Origin: Ruminococcus sp.
GTDB taxonomy: Bacteria > Bacillota > Clostridia > Oscillospirales > Ruminococcaceae
Assembly (NCBI GenBank): GCA_017478965.1
Contig: JAFVCV010000038.1
Location: 87,977-132,806, forward strand
Direction: 5' to 3'
DNA length: 44,830 nt
Shown: one piece after another, positions 6,006 through 13,963 of the stretch
Numbering within the stretch: position 1 is the stretch's first letter
How the letters are laid out: each line of letters begins with the position of its first letter
Program-made: the position numbers and the translations under genes
Notes under the pieces: generated by a model
Told to the model about the DNA's origin: nothing
Databases searched by the model: none
Seen by the model: the letters and a program-made list of their open reading frames with translations, nothing else

Positions 6006-8414
6006 TCAGCGTACCACGATGTTCAGCAGCTTATTGGGGACATAGATCTCCTTGACCACGGTCTTGCCCTCCATGAGCTTTGCCACATTCTCGTCGGCCT
6101 TTGCCTTTGCTATGACGGACTCCTTGTCCTCATCGAAGGCAATGTTCAGCTTGGCCTTGACCTTGCCGTTTATCTGGCAAACGATCTCCACGGTCTTGTC
6201 CACCGTCAGGCTCTCGTCAAAGCTTACCCATTCCTGCTCATCGAGGACGCCCTCACAGCCGATGAGCTGATAAAGCTCCTCAGAGATATGGGGTGCGAAA
6301 GGATAAAGCAGGATAAGGAAGTCCCTGAACTCCTTCTTCGTGATCGAACCGGCGTCATAGATATCGTTGAGCAGGGTCATCATAGCGGCTATTGCAGTGT
6401 TGTACTTCATGGCCTCGATGTCCTCGCTGACCTTCTTGATGGTCTTGTGCATAGAGGAGGTGAGCTTTTCGCTGTAGCTCATACTGTCGGTCACCTTGTC
6501 CTGCAAAGCCCAGATCCTGTCAACGAACCTCTTGCAGCCCTTTACGGAGCTGTCGCTCCAGGGAGCGGCCTTCTCATAGTCACCCATGAACAGCACGTAG
6601 AGTCTCAGCACATCAGCGCCGTACTCCTTTACCACATCGTTGGGGTCGATGACGTTGCCCCTTGACTTTGACATCTTCTCACCGTCTGGTCCAAGGATAA
6701 GTCCCTGAGCGGTCCTCTTTGCATAAGGCTCAGAGGTAGGCACCAGACCGAGGTCATAGAGGAACTTATGCCAGAAACGGCTGTAGATCATATGCCTTGT
6801 GACGTGCTCCATGCCGCCGTTGTACCAGTCTACAGGCATCCAGTATTTAAGCGCCTCAGCCGATGCGAACTCCTTGTCGTTCTTAGGGTCGCAGTAGCGC
6901 AGGAAGTACCAGGAGGAGCCTGCCCACTGGGGCATGGTGTCCGTCTCTCTCTTGGCAGCACCGCCGCACTTGGGGCACTTGCAGCTGACAAAGCTGTCTA
7001 TCTTGGCAAGAGGGCTCTCGCCGTCGGTGCCCGGCTCGAAGTTCTCCACCGGCGGCAGTCTCAGAGGCAGCTCCTCATAGGGAACGGCCACTATCCCGCA
7101 CTTCGGGCAGTGAACAAGTGGTATAGGCTCGCCCCAGTACCTCTGCCTGTTGAAGGCCCAGTCCTTCATCTTATACTGAACGCCGGCCTCACCGCAGCCC
7201 AGCTCTTCCAGCTGCTGCAGCATTCTGGCTATAGCGTCCTTCTTGTTGGTAATGCCGTTGAGCACACCGGAATTGACCATCTCGCCGTCTCCGGTGTAGG
7301 CTTCCTTGCTGATGTCGCCGCCCTTGATGACCTCGATTATATCTATTGAGAACTTCTTAGCGAACTCATAGTCTCTTGTATCATGGGCAGGCACTGCCAT
7401 GATAGCGCCTGTGCCGTAGCCCATCATAACGTAGTCGGATATGTAAATGGGTATCTCCTTGCCGGTGATGGGGTTTATGGCGCTAAGGCCGTCTATCCTT
7501 ACGCCGGTCTTGTCCTTTACCAGCTGTGTCCTCTCGAACTCGCTCTTCTTGGCACACTCGGCCTTATAGGCGTCAAGCTCTGCGATATTTGCGATGCTGT
7601 CTCTGTATTTCTGGATCATAGGGTGCTCCGGGGCCATTACCATAAAGGTCACGCCGTAGAGGGTGTCGGGCCTCGTGGTATATATTCTCAGCTCCTCGTC
7701 CTGCTGTTTGATCCTGAAGTTTACGAAAGCACCGGTAGACTTGCCTATCCAGTTCTGCTGCTGGAGCTTTACGTTAGGCAGATAGTCTACCTCCTCCAGG
7801 CCCTGCAAAAGCTTGTCGGCATACTCGGTTATCCTCAGATACCAGACCTCCTTGGTCTTCTGAACGATATCGCTGTGGCAGACGTCGCACTTGCCCCCCT
7901 GGCTGTCCTCGTTGGAAAGGACCACCTTACAGCTGGGGCAGTAGTTTACCAGAGTCTTATCCCTGAACACCAGGCCATTTTCAAACATTTTGAGGAATAT
8001 CCACTGTGTCCACTTATAGTAGCCCTCGTCGGTGGTGTCTACTACTCTTGACCAGTCGAAAGAAAAGCCCACTTTTTTGAGCTGTCCGGTGAACTTCTCG
8101 ATATTGCGGTCAGTCACAACTCTTGGGTGGATATTCTCCTTTATGGCGGTGTTCTCAGTAGGCAGTCCGTATGCGTCAAAGCCTATAGGGAACAGCACGT
8201 TATAGCCCTCCAGCCTTCTTTTCCTGCTGACTACCTCCAGGCCGGAGTATGCCTTTATATGGCCTACGTGCATACCGTGGCCGGAGGGGTAGGGGAATTC
8301 TACCAGGGCATAGAACTTCTTCTTACTGTGGTCGCCGCTTGCCTTGAAGGTATCGTGCTCGTCCCAGTACTTCTGCCATTTGCTTTCAACGGCTCCAAAA
8401 TCGTAACTCTTCAT
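6006..8414 (-). CDS. leuS: Leucyl-tRNA synthetase
   Basis: 802 residues, class I aminoacyl-tRNA synthetase that charges tRNA-Leu. Marks in order: PYPSGHGMHVGH (HIGH motif, residues 49-52), zinc-knuckle cysteines CPSC and CDVC, the CP1 editing domain with TTRPDTLYGVTF and the conserved GTGAIMAVPAHD, a second zinc set CPKC/CKCPKC, WAGSSWYFLRY, GEKMSKSRGN (KMSKS loop), then the anticodon-binding domain and the C-terminal tRNA-binding domain ending LLNIVVR. Start chosen at ATG 8412-8414 because AAGGA stands nine bases upstream; in-frame starts further upstream lack this. No T-box leader is visible upstream; instead there is a tandem repeat array. Confidence 0.97.
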   Translation of the reverse strand: MKSYDFGAVESKWQKYWDEHDTFKASGDHSKKKFYALVEFPYPSGHGMHVGHIKAYSGLEVVSRKRRLEGYNVLFPIGFDAYGLPTENTAIKENIHPRVVTDRNIEKFTGQLKKVGFSFDWSRVVDTTDEGYYKWTQWIFLKMFENGLVFRDKTLVNYCPSCKVVLSNEDSQGGKCDVCHSDIVQKTKEVWYLRITEYADKLLQGLEEVDYLPNVKLQQQNWIGKSTGAFVNFRIKQQDEELRIYTTRPDTLYGVTFMVMAPEHPMIQKYRDSIANIAELDAYKAECAKKSEFERTQLVKDKTGVRIDGLSAINPITGKEIPIYISDYVMMGYGTGAIMAVPAHDTRDYEFAKKFSIDIIEVIKGGDISKEAYTGDGEMVNSGVLNGITNKKDAIARMLQQLEELGCGEAGVQYKMKDWAFNRQRYWGEPIPLVHCPKCGIVAVPYEELPLRLPPVENFEPGTDGESPLAKIDSFVSCKCPKCGGAAKRETDTMPQWAGSSWYFLRYCDPKNDKEFASAEALKYWMPVDWYNGGMEHVTRHMIYSRFWHKFLYDLGLVPTSEPYAKRTAQGLILGPDGEKMSKSRGNVIDPNDVVKEYGADVLRLYVLFMGDYEKAAPWSDSSVKGCKRFVDRIWALQDKVTDSMSYSEKLTSSMHKTIKKVSEDIEAMKYNTAIAAMMTLLNDIYDAGSITKKEFRDFLILLYPFAPHISEELYQLIGCEGVLDEQEWVSFDESLTVDKTVEIVCQINGKVKAKLNIAFDEDKESVIAKAKADENVAKLMEGKTVVKEIYVPNKLLNIVVR

Positions 8415-8546
8415 TTCTATCATTCCTTTTCGTATATTGGCTTTGCTTGGACCGTGGCCTCGCAAAGACTTGTTTTTTCTATCCTGCTTTTTCGGTCACT
8501 CTGTTTATCTGTGGAAGGACCTAAAAAGTTCTCTGTTATGTGAGGT
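8415..8546 (-). other. leuS upstream region without recognised promoter or T-box
   Basis: These 132 bases, with the repeats at 8547-8908, form a 494-bp gap without a gene. I find no sigma-A promoter with a 17-bp spacer and no T-box core (GGTGGNACCGC) on the leuS strand. leuS may be transcribed from within the repeats or by read-through from the ftsY operon. Confidence 0.5.
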
Positions 8547-8873
8547 GATACCGTCTCGTCACAGCGTAAAGCGCCGCCGTTAAAGACACCTCTTGTTCAT
8601 ATCTTTCCGATAATAGGCGGACTTGCCAGCTAAAAGCTTTTTATTATGGCCGTTAACCGGGTCTGAGAAGATACCATCTCGTCACAGCGTAAAGCGCCGC
8701 CGTTAAACACACCTCTTCTTAATATCTTTCCGATAATAGGCGGACTTGCCAGCTAAAAGCTTTTTATTATGGCTGTTAACCGGGTCTGAGAAGATACCGT
8801 CTCGTCACAGCGTAAAGCGCCGCCGTTAAACACACCTCTTCTTAATATCTTTCCAATAATAGGCGGACTGGCC
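8547..8873. repeat. Tandem array of a 123-bp repeat, 2.66 copies
   Basis: Copies start at 8547, 8670 and 8793, each with GATACC; the period is exactly 123 bp twice. The third copy stops after 81 bp. Copies differ at only a few positions (for example ACCGTC/ACCATC, AAAGACACC/AAACACACC, GGCCGTT/GGCTGTT, CCGATAAT/CCAATAAT). Stops occur in all frames, so the unit is not a repeated protein domain. Read on either strand the last third can fold: outer stem ATAATA/TATTAT (8610-8615 with 8642-8647) enclosing GGC-GGACTT-GCC and AGCT-AAA-AGCT hairpins, a three-way-junction layout. It lies in the leuS upstream region. Confidence 0.93.
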
Positions 8874-8878
8874 GGCCC

Positions 8879-8908
8879 GGCCGAGGGCGGCCGAGGGCGG
8901 CCGAGGGC
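8879..8908. repeat. Three perfect copies of a 10-bp GC-rich repeat
   Basis: GGCCGAGGGC is repeated three times without change and directly follows the truncated third copy of the 123-bp repeat, through a GGCCGGCCC stretch. It ends on the base before the TAG of the upstream membrane gene (8909-8911). It may have grown by slippage. Confidence 0.9.
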
Positions 8909-9394
8909 CTACCGTTTTCTTGATGAATTCTTTCTTCTGAAAAAGTCGTCAACGTTCTTGTTGAACCACATCATGTAAATGTATAGGAGCGGCCCTGCTA
9001 TTCCCATCGCACACGCAAAGTAGATGAACCCGTGGGAGCTTTCCGCTGCCACAGCCGCCGACCTTACCGCTGAAAAAAGTACCCCGGACCTGACTATCGT
9101 CACCGCTGCGGAGAACATGAACAGCACCCTGGCCCACCTGTGACCGTAGATAAGGTTCACCGCTATCAGACACTGTATGCCCACCATTATCAGCCTTATG
9201 TAAAGAGGCTTCGTCCCTGCAAAAAGATATAGCATCGAGGTCAGCACATCGAAGGCTATGACGCCGATGACTCTTATCTTTCCCGTCCTGGCAGAGCGTT
9301 TCTGCTCCTGCTCATAGGCCCGCTGATCTTCCTTGGTGATGTCCCTGTCTCTCACGCTGACGCCCCCTATGCCATTCACAGTCAGACAGCTCAC
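8909..9394 (-). CDS. Hypothetical four-helix membrane protein
   Basis: 161 residues, not recognised. A polar, basic N-terminus (about 1-38, with KEDQRAYEQEQKRSARTGK) is followed by four hydrophobic segments: VIGVIAFDVLTSMLYLF, LIMVGIQCLIAVNLIY, a segment from VLFMFSAAVTIVRSGVLF, and FIYFACAMGIAGPLLYIYMMW. The C-terminus is basic (FFRRKNSSRKR). The start overlaps the stop of the preceding membrane gene as ATGA, so the two are translationally coupled and probably work together. Last gene of the ftsY operon; its stop abuts the 10-bp repeats. Confidence 0.75.
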   Translation of the reverse strand: MSCLTVNGIGGVSVRDRDITKEDQRAYEQEQKRSARTGKIRVIGVIAFDVLTSMLYLFAGTKPLYIRLIMVGIQCLIAVNLIYGHRWARVLFMFSAAVTIVRSGVLFSAVRSAAVAAESSHGFIYFACAMGIAGPLLYIYMMWFNKNVDDFFRRKNSSRKR

Positions 9395-9942
9395 AGCAGC
9401 TGCCCTTTCTTGTTTTTAAGATACAGCTCCGTCTTCCTGCTCTCAAAAAGGGTCACATAATCCACCAGCCTGTCCTTCACAAAGGCGCTTACGAACAGCC
9501 CCGCCGCTATGAGCTTGAAAAGAAGAAAGACTACGTTGCAGGCCACACTCAGCATCCAGGATATGGTAGCTACGCTGACCTTTACATTATCGTCCAGTGC
9601 GCCGAACCCCTGCCATATGACTGCCCACACCAGGCTCCCCACCATGGGAAAGGCGCCGAACAGAAGATAGAACCCGTAAAGCCCCCGCATATGGACCGAC
9701 CGGAACATTATCATCGCCCCCGCAATGACCCCGATGGCCGTCCCCGTCAGGAAAATGATGCTCTGGACCTTCATATGAAAGTACAGCCACAGCAGCCCGA
9801 ACCCGGCGGCGGCGTAAATAAGGTTCCATATGACCAGGGAACGCCCGGTGGAGGTTATATCCCTCCGGGCTTCTTTTATGAGCTCCTCGGTCTTGGGCGG
9901 GTCCGGTTCAAGGCCCGGGACCTTATTCTCCCTGATCTCCAC
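9391..9942 (-). CDS. Hypothetical four-helix membrane protein
   Basis: 183 residues with a GTG start (9940-9942) lying inside the 3' end of rsfS, an overlap of 20 bases. A soluble N-terminus of about 35 residues precedes four hydrophobic segments: LVIWNLIYAAAGFGLLWLYF, IIFLTGTAIGVIAGAMIMF, LYGFYLLFGAFPMVGSLVWAVIW, and a last one starting at MLSVACNVVFLLFKL. The same layout (polar head, four helices, basic tail) recurs in the next gene, but the sequences are not obviously alike. Function unknown. Confidence 0.75.
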   Translation of the reverse strand: MEIRENKVPGLEPDPPKTEELIKEARRDITSTGRSLVIWNLIYAAAGFGLLWLYFHMKVQSIIFLTGTAIGVIAGAMIMFRSVHMRGLYGFYLLFGAFPMVGSLVWAVIWQGFGALDDNVKVSVATISWMLSVACNVVFLLFKLIAAGLFVSAFVKDRLVDYVTLFESRKTELYLKNKKGQLL

Positions 9943-10315
9943 TGTCTAAAAACCTTGAAACGTCCACAGGCGTCCCGTCGCTCCAGAGCCTTTCCAGCTT
10001 GTACTGGTCCCTGGTGTCCTTAAAGAAAACGTGTACGACGATGTCCCTGTAGTCCAGCACTATCCAGTTGTTCGGCCCGTAGCCCTCGGTGTGGTGAGGC
10101 TCTATGCCCATCTGCGACAGTCTGAACTCGACCTCCTCCGCCAGTGCCTTGGTCTGCACTCCGGAGGAACCGTTGGCGATGACGAAATAGTCTGCCAGTA
10201 TTGTCAGATCCCCTATGCCTATGACCTGTATGTCCTCGGCCCTCTTGCTGTCAAGGGCCTTGACTATGGTCCTGAGCTTGTTCTCGGTTATCTCGCTGAT
10301 ATTCTCTTTGCTCAT
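9923..10315 (-). CDS. rsfS: Ribosomal silencing factor RsfS
   Basis: 130 residues of the RsfS/Iojap family. The family core is plain: ADYFVIANGSSGVQTKALAEEVE, then EGYGPNNWIVLDYRDIVVHVF and RDQYKLERLWSDG. RsfS binds L14 on the 50S subunit and blocks joining to the 30S, slowing translation in poor conditions. It follows yqeK by 13 bases, the usual nadD-yqeK-rsfS order of Firmicutes. The last 20 bases overlap the GTG start of the next gene. Confidence 0.96.
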   Translation of the reverse strand: MSKENISEITENKLRTIVKALDSKRAEDIQVIGIGDLTILADYFVIANGSSGVQTKALAEEVEFRLSQMGIEPHHTEGYGPNNWIVLDYRDIVVHVFFKDTRDQYKLERLWSDGTPVDVSRFLDSGDQGE

Positions 10316-10328
10316 AAACTTAATGACC

Positions 10329-10907
10329 TCATTTCTTGAACTTTATGTATTCGTTGTAAGCCTCAAGAGTGGAAAGGGGAATGGTGTTGCCCTTGGCCAC
10401 TGAGTCGCTTATGGAAAATCTCAGCGCCTCGCACATAGCCCTCTCCAGATTTTTGTCCGCAAGTTTCCTCATTCTTGCTACGTCCTTATAGTCCCTGTCC
10501 TCCGAGATAAGGTCCGCCATATATATGATGACGGAGAGCTTTGACATCCCGCCGCAGGCCACCGTATGGTAGCGTATGGCCTTTATTATCTCCATATCCC
10601 TTATGCCGAAAAGCTCCTGCACCAGCTCTGCTCCGGCTATGGCGTGAAATAGCGGTACGGCCGCAGTTTCCACCTCGCATACGTCAAGGGACGATCTCTT
10701 CACTATAGCGAGCTGTTCTTGTGCCGGCATCTCCTTTGCGATATCGTGCAGAAGTCCGGCAGTGTAGGCCTTGTCGGCATCTCCGCCGTATTTTTTTGCC
10801 AGCATAACTGCCGCATTGGCCACATTCAGGGAATGGTTGTACCTCTTCTTCGACAGATGCTCTTTCAGATAAGCCTTGTATATCCCTATCTGCTTGTTAT
10901 CCTTCAT
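10329..10907 (-). CDS. yqeK: YqeK family HD-domain Ap4A hydrolase
   Basis: 192 residues with an HD phosphohydrolase domain: R-Y-N-H-S-L-N-V-A at the N-terminus, AGLLHDIAKE (the HD pair), a downstream histidine in AIRYHTVACGGMS, and the aspartate of YMADLISEDRDY. This is the YqeK pattern, whose members split diadenosine tetraphosphate symmetrically into two ADP using iron. The place between nadD and rsfS is the conserved one. GGAG stands six bases before the ATG. Confidence 0.94.
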   Translation of the reverse strand: MKDNKQIGIYKAYLKEHLSKKRYNHSLNVANAAVMLAKKYGGDADKAYTAGLLHDIAKEMPAQEQLAIVKRSSLDVCEVETAAVPLFHAIAGAELVQELFGIRDMEIIKAIRYHTVACGGMSKLSVIIYMADLISEDRDYKDVARMRKLADKNLERAMCEALRFSISDSVAKGNTIPLSTLEAYNEYIKFKK

Positions 10908-10934
10908 TGGTCGCTCCGATCTATCCTAAGTCTT

Positions 10935-11543
10935 TTACTGTGAAACAGTCCCGTAAAGTCCATGGGACTTTATATACTCCGTTACCTCCGGGTCCAGCAG
11001 ACCTTTGCAGTCTCTGCCCTCAGTGAGCCGCTCCCTTATCTCCGTAGAAGAAAGCTCCAGAGGCTCTGTCCTCGCTATGATGACCTCGCCGCCCAGCTCT
11101 CTCAGTGCATTCGCACAGTCCACGATATCTCTGCTGTCCTCCCTGCTCCTTGAAACGCAGATAAGCCCGGAAAGCTGTAGGATCTCCTCGAACCGGTACC
11201 AATGGTGAAAGCTTTTGAGCATATCGCTGCCCATTATAAAAAAGAGCCTGTCAAGGGGGTAAAGCTCATGAAAATGCCTGAGGGTAAGTACCGAATAGCT
11301 CTTGCCTTCCTGCCTTAGCTCCCAGTCGCATATCTCAGTATTTTTGCAGTCTCTGAAAGCGATCCTGCACATCTGCGCCCTGTCCTCTCCCGGGGTCAGG
11401 TACCTTGCCTCCTTGTGGGGAGGGATACGATCCGGCAGGACAAGGGTCCGATCAAGTCCGCAGCTGTCTGTGACCGCCTTTAACATTCTCACATGGCCGG
11501 CGTGGACGGGGTCGAAGGTGCCGCCGTAGATCCCCAGTCTCAT
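10935..11543 (-). CDS. nadD: Nicotinate-nucleotide adenylyltransferase
   Basis: 202 residues, normal for NadD, which joins ATP and nicotinate mononucleotide to give deamido-NAD. The nucleotidyltransferase signature GGTFDPVHAGH (residues 7-17), the FIMGSDMLKSFHHW segment that binds the nicotinate ring region, and the C-terminal SSTEIRERL with the family ISST-x-x-R pattern are present. The start overlaps the yhbY stop as ATGA. Part of the ftsY operon. Confidence 0.96.
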   Translation of the reverse strand: MRLGIYGGTFDPVHAGHVRMLKAVTDSCGLDRTLVLPDRIPPHKEARYLTPGEDRAQMCRIAFRDCKNTEICDWELRQEGKSYSVLTLRHFHELYPLDRLFFIMGSDMLKSFHHWYRFEEILQLSGLICVSRSREDSRDIVDCANALRELGGEVIIARTEPLELSSTEIRERLTEGRDCKGLLDPEVTEYIKSHGLYGTVSQ

Positions 11544-11836
11544 TTCGCTCTGAGCCTTATGACAGGCTCCTTCTCGTTGCGCTTATAAAGCACCGCATTG
11601 GAGCCTATGACCTGCACTACCTCTGCGCCGGTCTTCCCGGCTATCTCGATAGAGGCCTCCTTAGCGCTGTAAAGCGAATTGTCCAGCACCTTTATCTTCA
11701 CCAGCTCATGGACCCTGAGGTAGTCCTCGATCTGGTCTATCTGGGCGTTGTTCACTCCGCCCTTTCCCACCTGGAAGGCGGGCTTTATGTTAACAGCCAG
11801 GCTTTTCAGCTCGGCTCTCTGTTTTGCACTTATCAT
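11540..11836 (-). CDS. yhbY: YhbY family CRM-domain RNA-binding protein
   Basis: 98 residues spanning one CRM domain: QRAELKSLA, the RNA-binding loop QVGKGG (GxxG), and the final strand VLYKRN. Family members associate with pre-50S particles and are thought to help ribosome assembly. It is translationally coupled to nadD by a 4-base overlap and follows rdgB by 13 bases, a gene pair common in Firmicutes. Confidence 0.93.
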   Translation of the reverse strand: MISAKQRAELKSLAVNIKPAFQVGKGGVNNAQIDQIEDYLRVHELVKIKVLDNSLYSAKEASIEIAGKTGAEVVQVIGSNAVLYKRNEKEPVIRLRAK

Positions 11837-11849
11837 TGATCTGCTCCTG

Positions 11850-12428
11850 TTATTTTTCTGTCAGCTTTTTCATCAGTTCGTCAAGGGCATTTTTCCGGTG
11901 AGAAACGGCGTTCTTCTCTTCGGCTCCTATCTCTGCAAAGCTTTTCCCGTCACGCATGAATACCGGGTCATAGCCAAAACCGTTTCCGCCCCTGGGCTCA
12001 TACCCTATCTCGCCGTAAACTCTTCCCTCGGCGGCAGTCTCTCTGCCGTTTTCGTCTATGAAATGCACCGTGCAGATAAAGTAAGCCCTGCGCTTGTCCT
12101 TAGGCACGTCCTTCATCTTTTCAAGAAGATATCTGCACCTTGCCTCATCGGTGTCAAGTCCGCCGTATCTGGCCGAATACACCCCCGGCTCGCCCCCAAG
12201 GGCCTCCACCGCCAGGCCGCTGTCGTCAGCCAGCACCGCACAGCCCAGCTGCTCATAGGCCGCCCTGGCTTTCAGCGCCGAATTCTCTGCAAAGGTAGTG
12301 CCGGTCTCCTCGACCTCCAGCGTCAGCCCCGCCTCGCTCTGGGACATGACCTCATAGCCTAACGGTGCGAAAAGCTCCCTGTACTCTCTTATCTTGCCCT
12401 TATTATTGCTCGCTATCACAAGTTTCAT
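11850..12428 (-). CDS. rdgB: XTP/dITP pyrophosphatase
   Basis: 192 residues. The Ham1/RdgB signature is visible: IASNNKGKIREYRELF at the N-terminus (SxNxxK loop), ADDSGLAVEALGGEPGVYSARYGG with the catalytic acid residues, GFGYDPVF, and the C-terminal SHRKNALDEL. The enzyme hydrolyses ITP, dITP and XTP to monophosphates, keeping damaged purines out of nucleic acids. ATG at 12426-12428 is preferred over an in-frame GTG nine bases earlier because GGGTG lies at a better distance. Confidence 0.95.
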   Translation of the reverse strand: MKLVIASNNKGKIREYRELFAPLGYEVMSQSEAGLTLEVEETGTTFAENSALKARAAYEQLGCAVLADDSGLAVEALGGEPGVYSARYGGLDTDEARCRYLLEKMKDVPKDKRRAYFICTVHFIDENGRETAAEGRVYGEIGYEPRGGNGFGYDPVFMRDGKSFAEIGAEEKNAVSHRKNALDELMKKLTEK

Positions 12429-12451
12429 TCTTCTCACCCGCCAGTCAGATC

Positions 12452-13357
12452 TCAGTCAAACAGGGCGTCCACAAAATCCTTGGCAATAAATGGCTGTATA
12501 TCGTCGATGCCCTCGCCTACGGTGATGAGCTTTACGGGTATTTTCAGATCGTCCGTTATGGTGATGACGATGCCGCCCTTGGCGGTGCCGTCCAGCTTTG
12601 TCAGGATTATCCCTGTGATGGGCGCAGCCTCGTTAAATAGCATGGCCTGGTTGACGGCGTTCTGTCCGGTGGTAGCGTCCAGTGCAAGCAGCACCTCCAG
12701 AGCGCAGCCCTCGGCGTTCTGGTGGACTATCCTGGATATCTTCTCCAGTTCCTTCATAAGGTTTTTCTTATTGTGGAGCCTTCCTGCGGTGTCGCAGATA
12801 AGCACGTCCGCATTACGGGACTTCGCAGCCTGCAAAGCGTCGTAGACCACAGCCGCCGGATCGCTGCCCTCGTTATGCTTTATAAGGTCTACCCCCGCAC
12901 GGTCCGTCCATACCTCAAGCTGGTCGATGGCGGCGGCCCTGAAGGTGTCCGCTGCCGCAACGATGACGTTCTTGCCCTCGTTATGCAGCTGATAGGCCAG
13001 CTTGCCGATGGTGGTGGTCTTTCCCACGCCGTTGACGCCGATGACCAGTATCACCGACGGGACGGTGGAAAGGTCCAGAGGTTCCTCCTCCCCCAGCATC
13101 TCGGTTATGACGTCCTTCAGTACATCCTTTATCATCTCAGGGTCAGTGATGCCCTTCTGCTTGACGTAGTCCCTGACCCTGTCGCAGATCTTAACAGAGG
13201 TATTGACGCCGATATCTGAAACTATCAGCGTTTCCTCCAGCTCTTCAAAAAGGTCTTCATCTATCTTGGTGAAGGAATGGAGGAGCCTTTCTATCCTGCT
13301 CATCATTGAGGCCTTAGTCTTTTTCAGGCCGTTTTTCAGTTTCTCAAAAAATCCCAT
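12452..13357 (-). CDS. ftsY: Signal recognition particle receptor FtsY
   Basis: 301 residues: a short NG-type FtsY without the long acidic A domain. The N domain (about 1-85) precedes the GTPase domain with [15 protein letters not shown] (P-loop), [26 protein letters not shown], and the closing [10 protein letters not shown]. It docks the SRP-ribosome complex at the membrane. It is the first gene after the promoter at 13442-13470 and heads the operon ftsY-rdgB-yhbY-nadD-yqeK-rsfS. It stands close to smc, as in many Firmicutes. Confidence 0.97.
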   Translation of the reverse strand: MGFFEKLKNGLKKTKASMMSRIERLLHSFTKIDEDLFEELEETLIVSDIGVNTSVKICDRVRDYVKQKGITDPEMIKDVLKDVITEMLGEEEPLDLSTVPSVILVIGVNGVGKTTTIGKLAYQLHNEGKNVIVAAADTFRAAAIDQLEVWTDRAGVDLIKHNEGSDPAAVVYDALQAAKSRNADVLICDTAGRLHNKKNLMKELEKISRIVHQNAEGCALEVLLALDATTGQNAVNQAMLFNEAAPITGIILTKLDGTAKGGIVITITDDLKIPVKLITVGEGIDDIQPFIAKDFVDALFD

Positions 13358-13441
13358 TTAGCTGCCCCTTTCAGGTCAAAAAGTATTTCCCGCCCAAGGC
13401 AGGACAAAGCAGAGCTTTGCTCTGTACACGGCTACGGTCTT

Positions 13442-13470
13442 ATTATACCACAATTCTCTTCAAATGCCAA
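13442..13470 (-). promoter_or_regulatory. Sigma-A promoter of the ftsY operon
   Basis: Minus strand: TTGGCA, 17-bp spacer, TATAAT with TGG before it (extended -10). The leader to the ftsY start is about 80 bases and holds a CAGAGC-AAA-GCTCTG hairpin (13411-13425) without a U tract. Confidence 0.88.
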
Positions 13471-13498
13471 GTACTTTGAACTATTTTTTCAAGCCTTT

Positions 13499-13948
13499 TT
13501 AAAGCGGCCTGGGTCTGCCGCATTCGCCGCAGAACTTTCCGCCTTTCATGGCGCTGCCGCAGGCCGGGCAGGTCCACTCCTCAGGCCTTTTCATGTTCAT
13601 AGAGAAAAACCCGTTGCCCTGTATGCCCATAGTTAGATCCCTCTGCTGCTCAAAGTACCAGTCCGGTCCGTCTGTATGGTAGTTTTCGTTACGCAGTATC
13701 TTTCCCCAGAAAAGATAATTGATGCTGCTGCAAAGGTCTTCGTCATCTACCCTTGTGAGCATTTGCTTTTCCCTGTTGTAAAGATAGACAGCCGCTTGGT
13801 TATGTACGTCCCGCTTCCCCTCCCAGATGAGGTAGTATTCCTTGTCCTCATCGGTGTATGAGGCGCTCGTATTCTCCAGAGGCTGCCCCTCCTTGTTTGT
13901 TATCACGTCCTTAGGGCCGCCGGTCCGTATAAAGAGGATATCCTCCAC
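13499..13948 (-). CDS. Hypothetical protein with C-terminal zinc ribbon
   Basis: About 149 residues. The body (about 1-120) is soluble and unrecognised, with strands such as EYYLIWEGKRDVHNQAAVYLY. The C-terminus is a zinc ribbon, CPACGSAMKGGKFCGECGRP (two CxxC pairs, 12 residues between). Start choice is uncertain: a GTG at 13955-13957 sits against AAAGGA, while the GTG at 13946-13948 lies ten bases from it and is used here. It follows smc by 15 bases, so it is probably the last gene of that operon. No function can be assigned. Confidence 0.75.
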   Translation of the reverse strand: MEDILFIRTGGPKDVITNKEGQPLENTSASYTDEDKEYYLIWEGKRDVHNQAAVYLYNREKQMLTRVDDEDLCSSINYLFWGKILRNENYHTDGPDWYFEQQRDLTMGIQGNGFFSMNMKRPEEWTCPACGSAMKGGKFCGECGRPRPL

Positions 13949-13963
13949 GGTATTCACTTCCTT

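Noticed and set aside
8541-8560. GAGGTGATACCGTCTC on the + strand, similar to a T-box core.
   Set aside because: It points away from leuS and toward the 3' end of a minus-strand gene, it recurs in each 123-bp repeat only partly, and no stem I or terminator accompanies it.
8547-8873. Possible CRISPR array.
   Set aside because: The repeated unit is the whole 123-bp period with no variable spacers.
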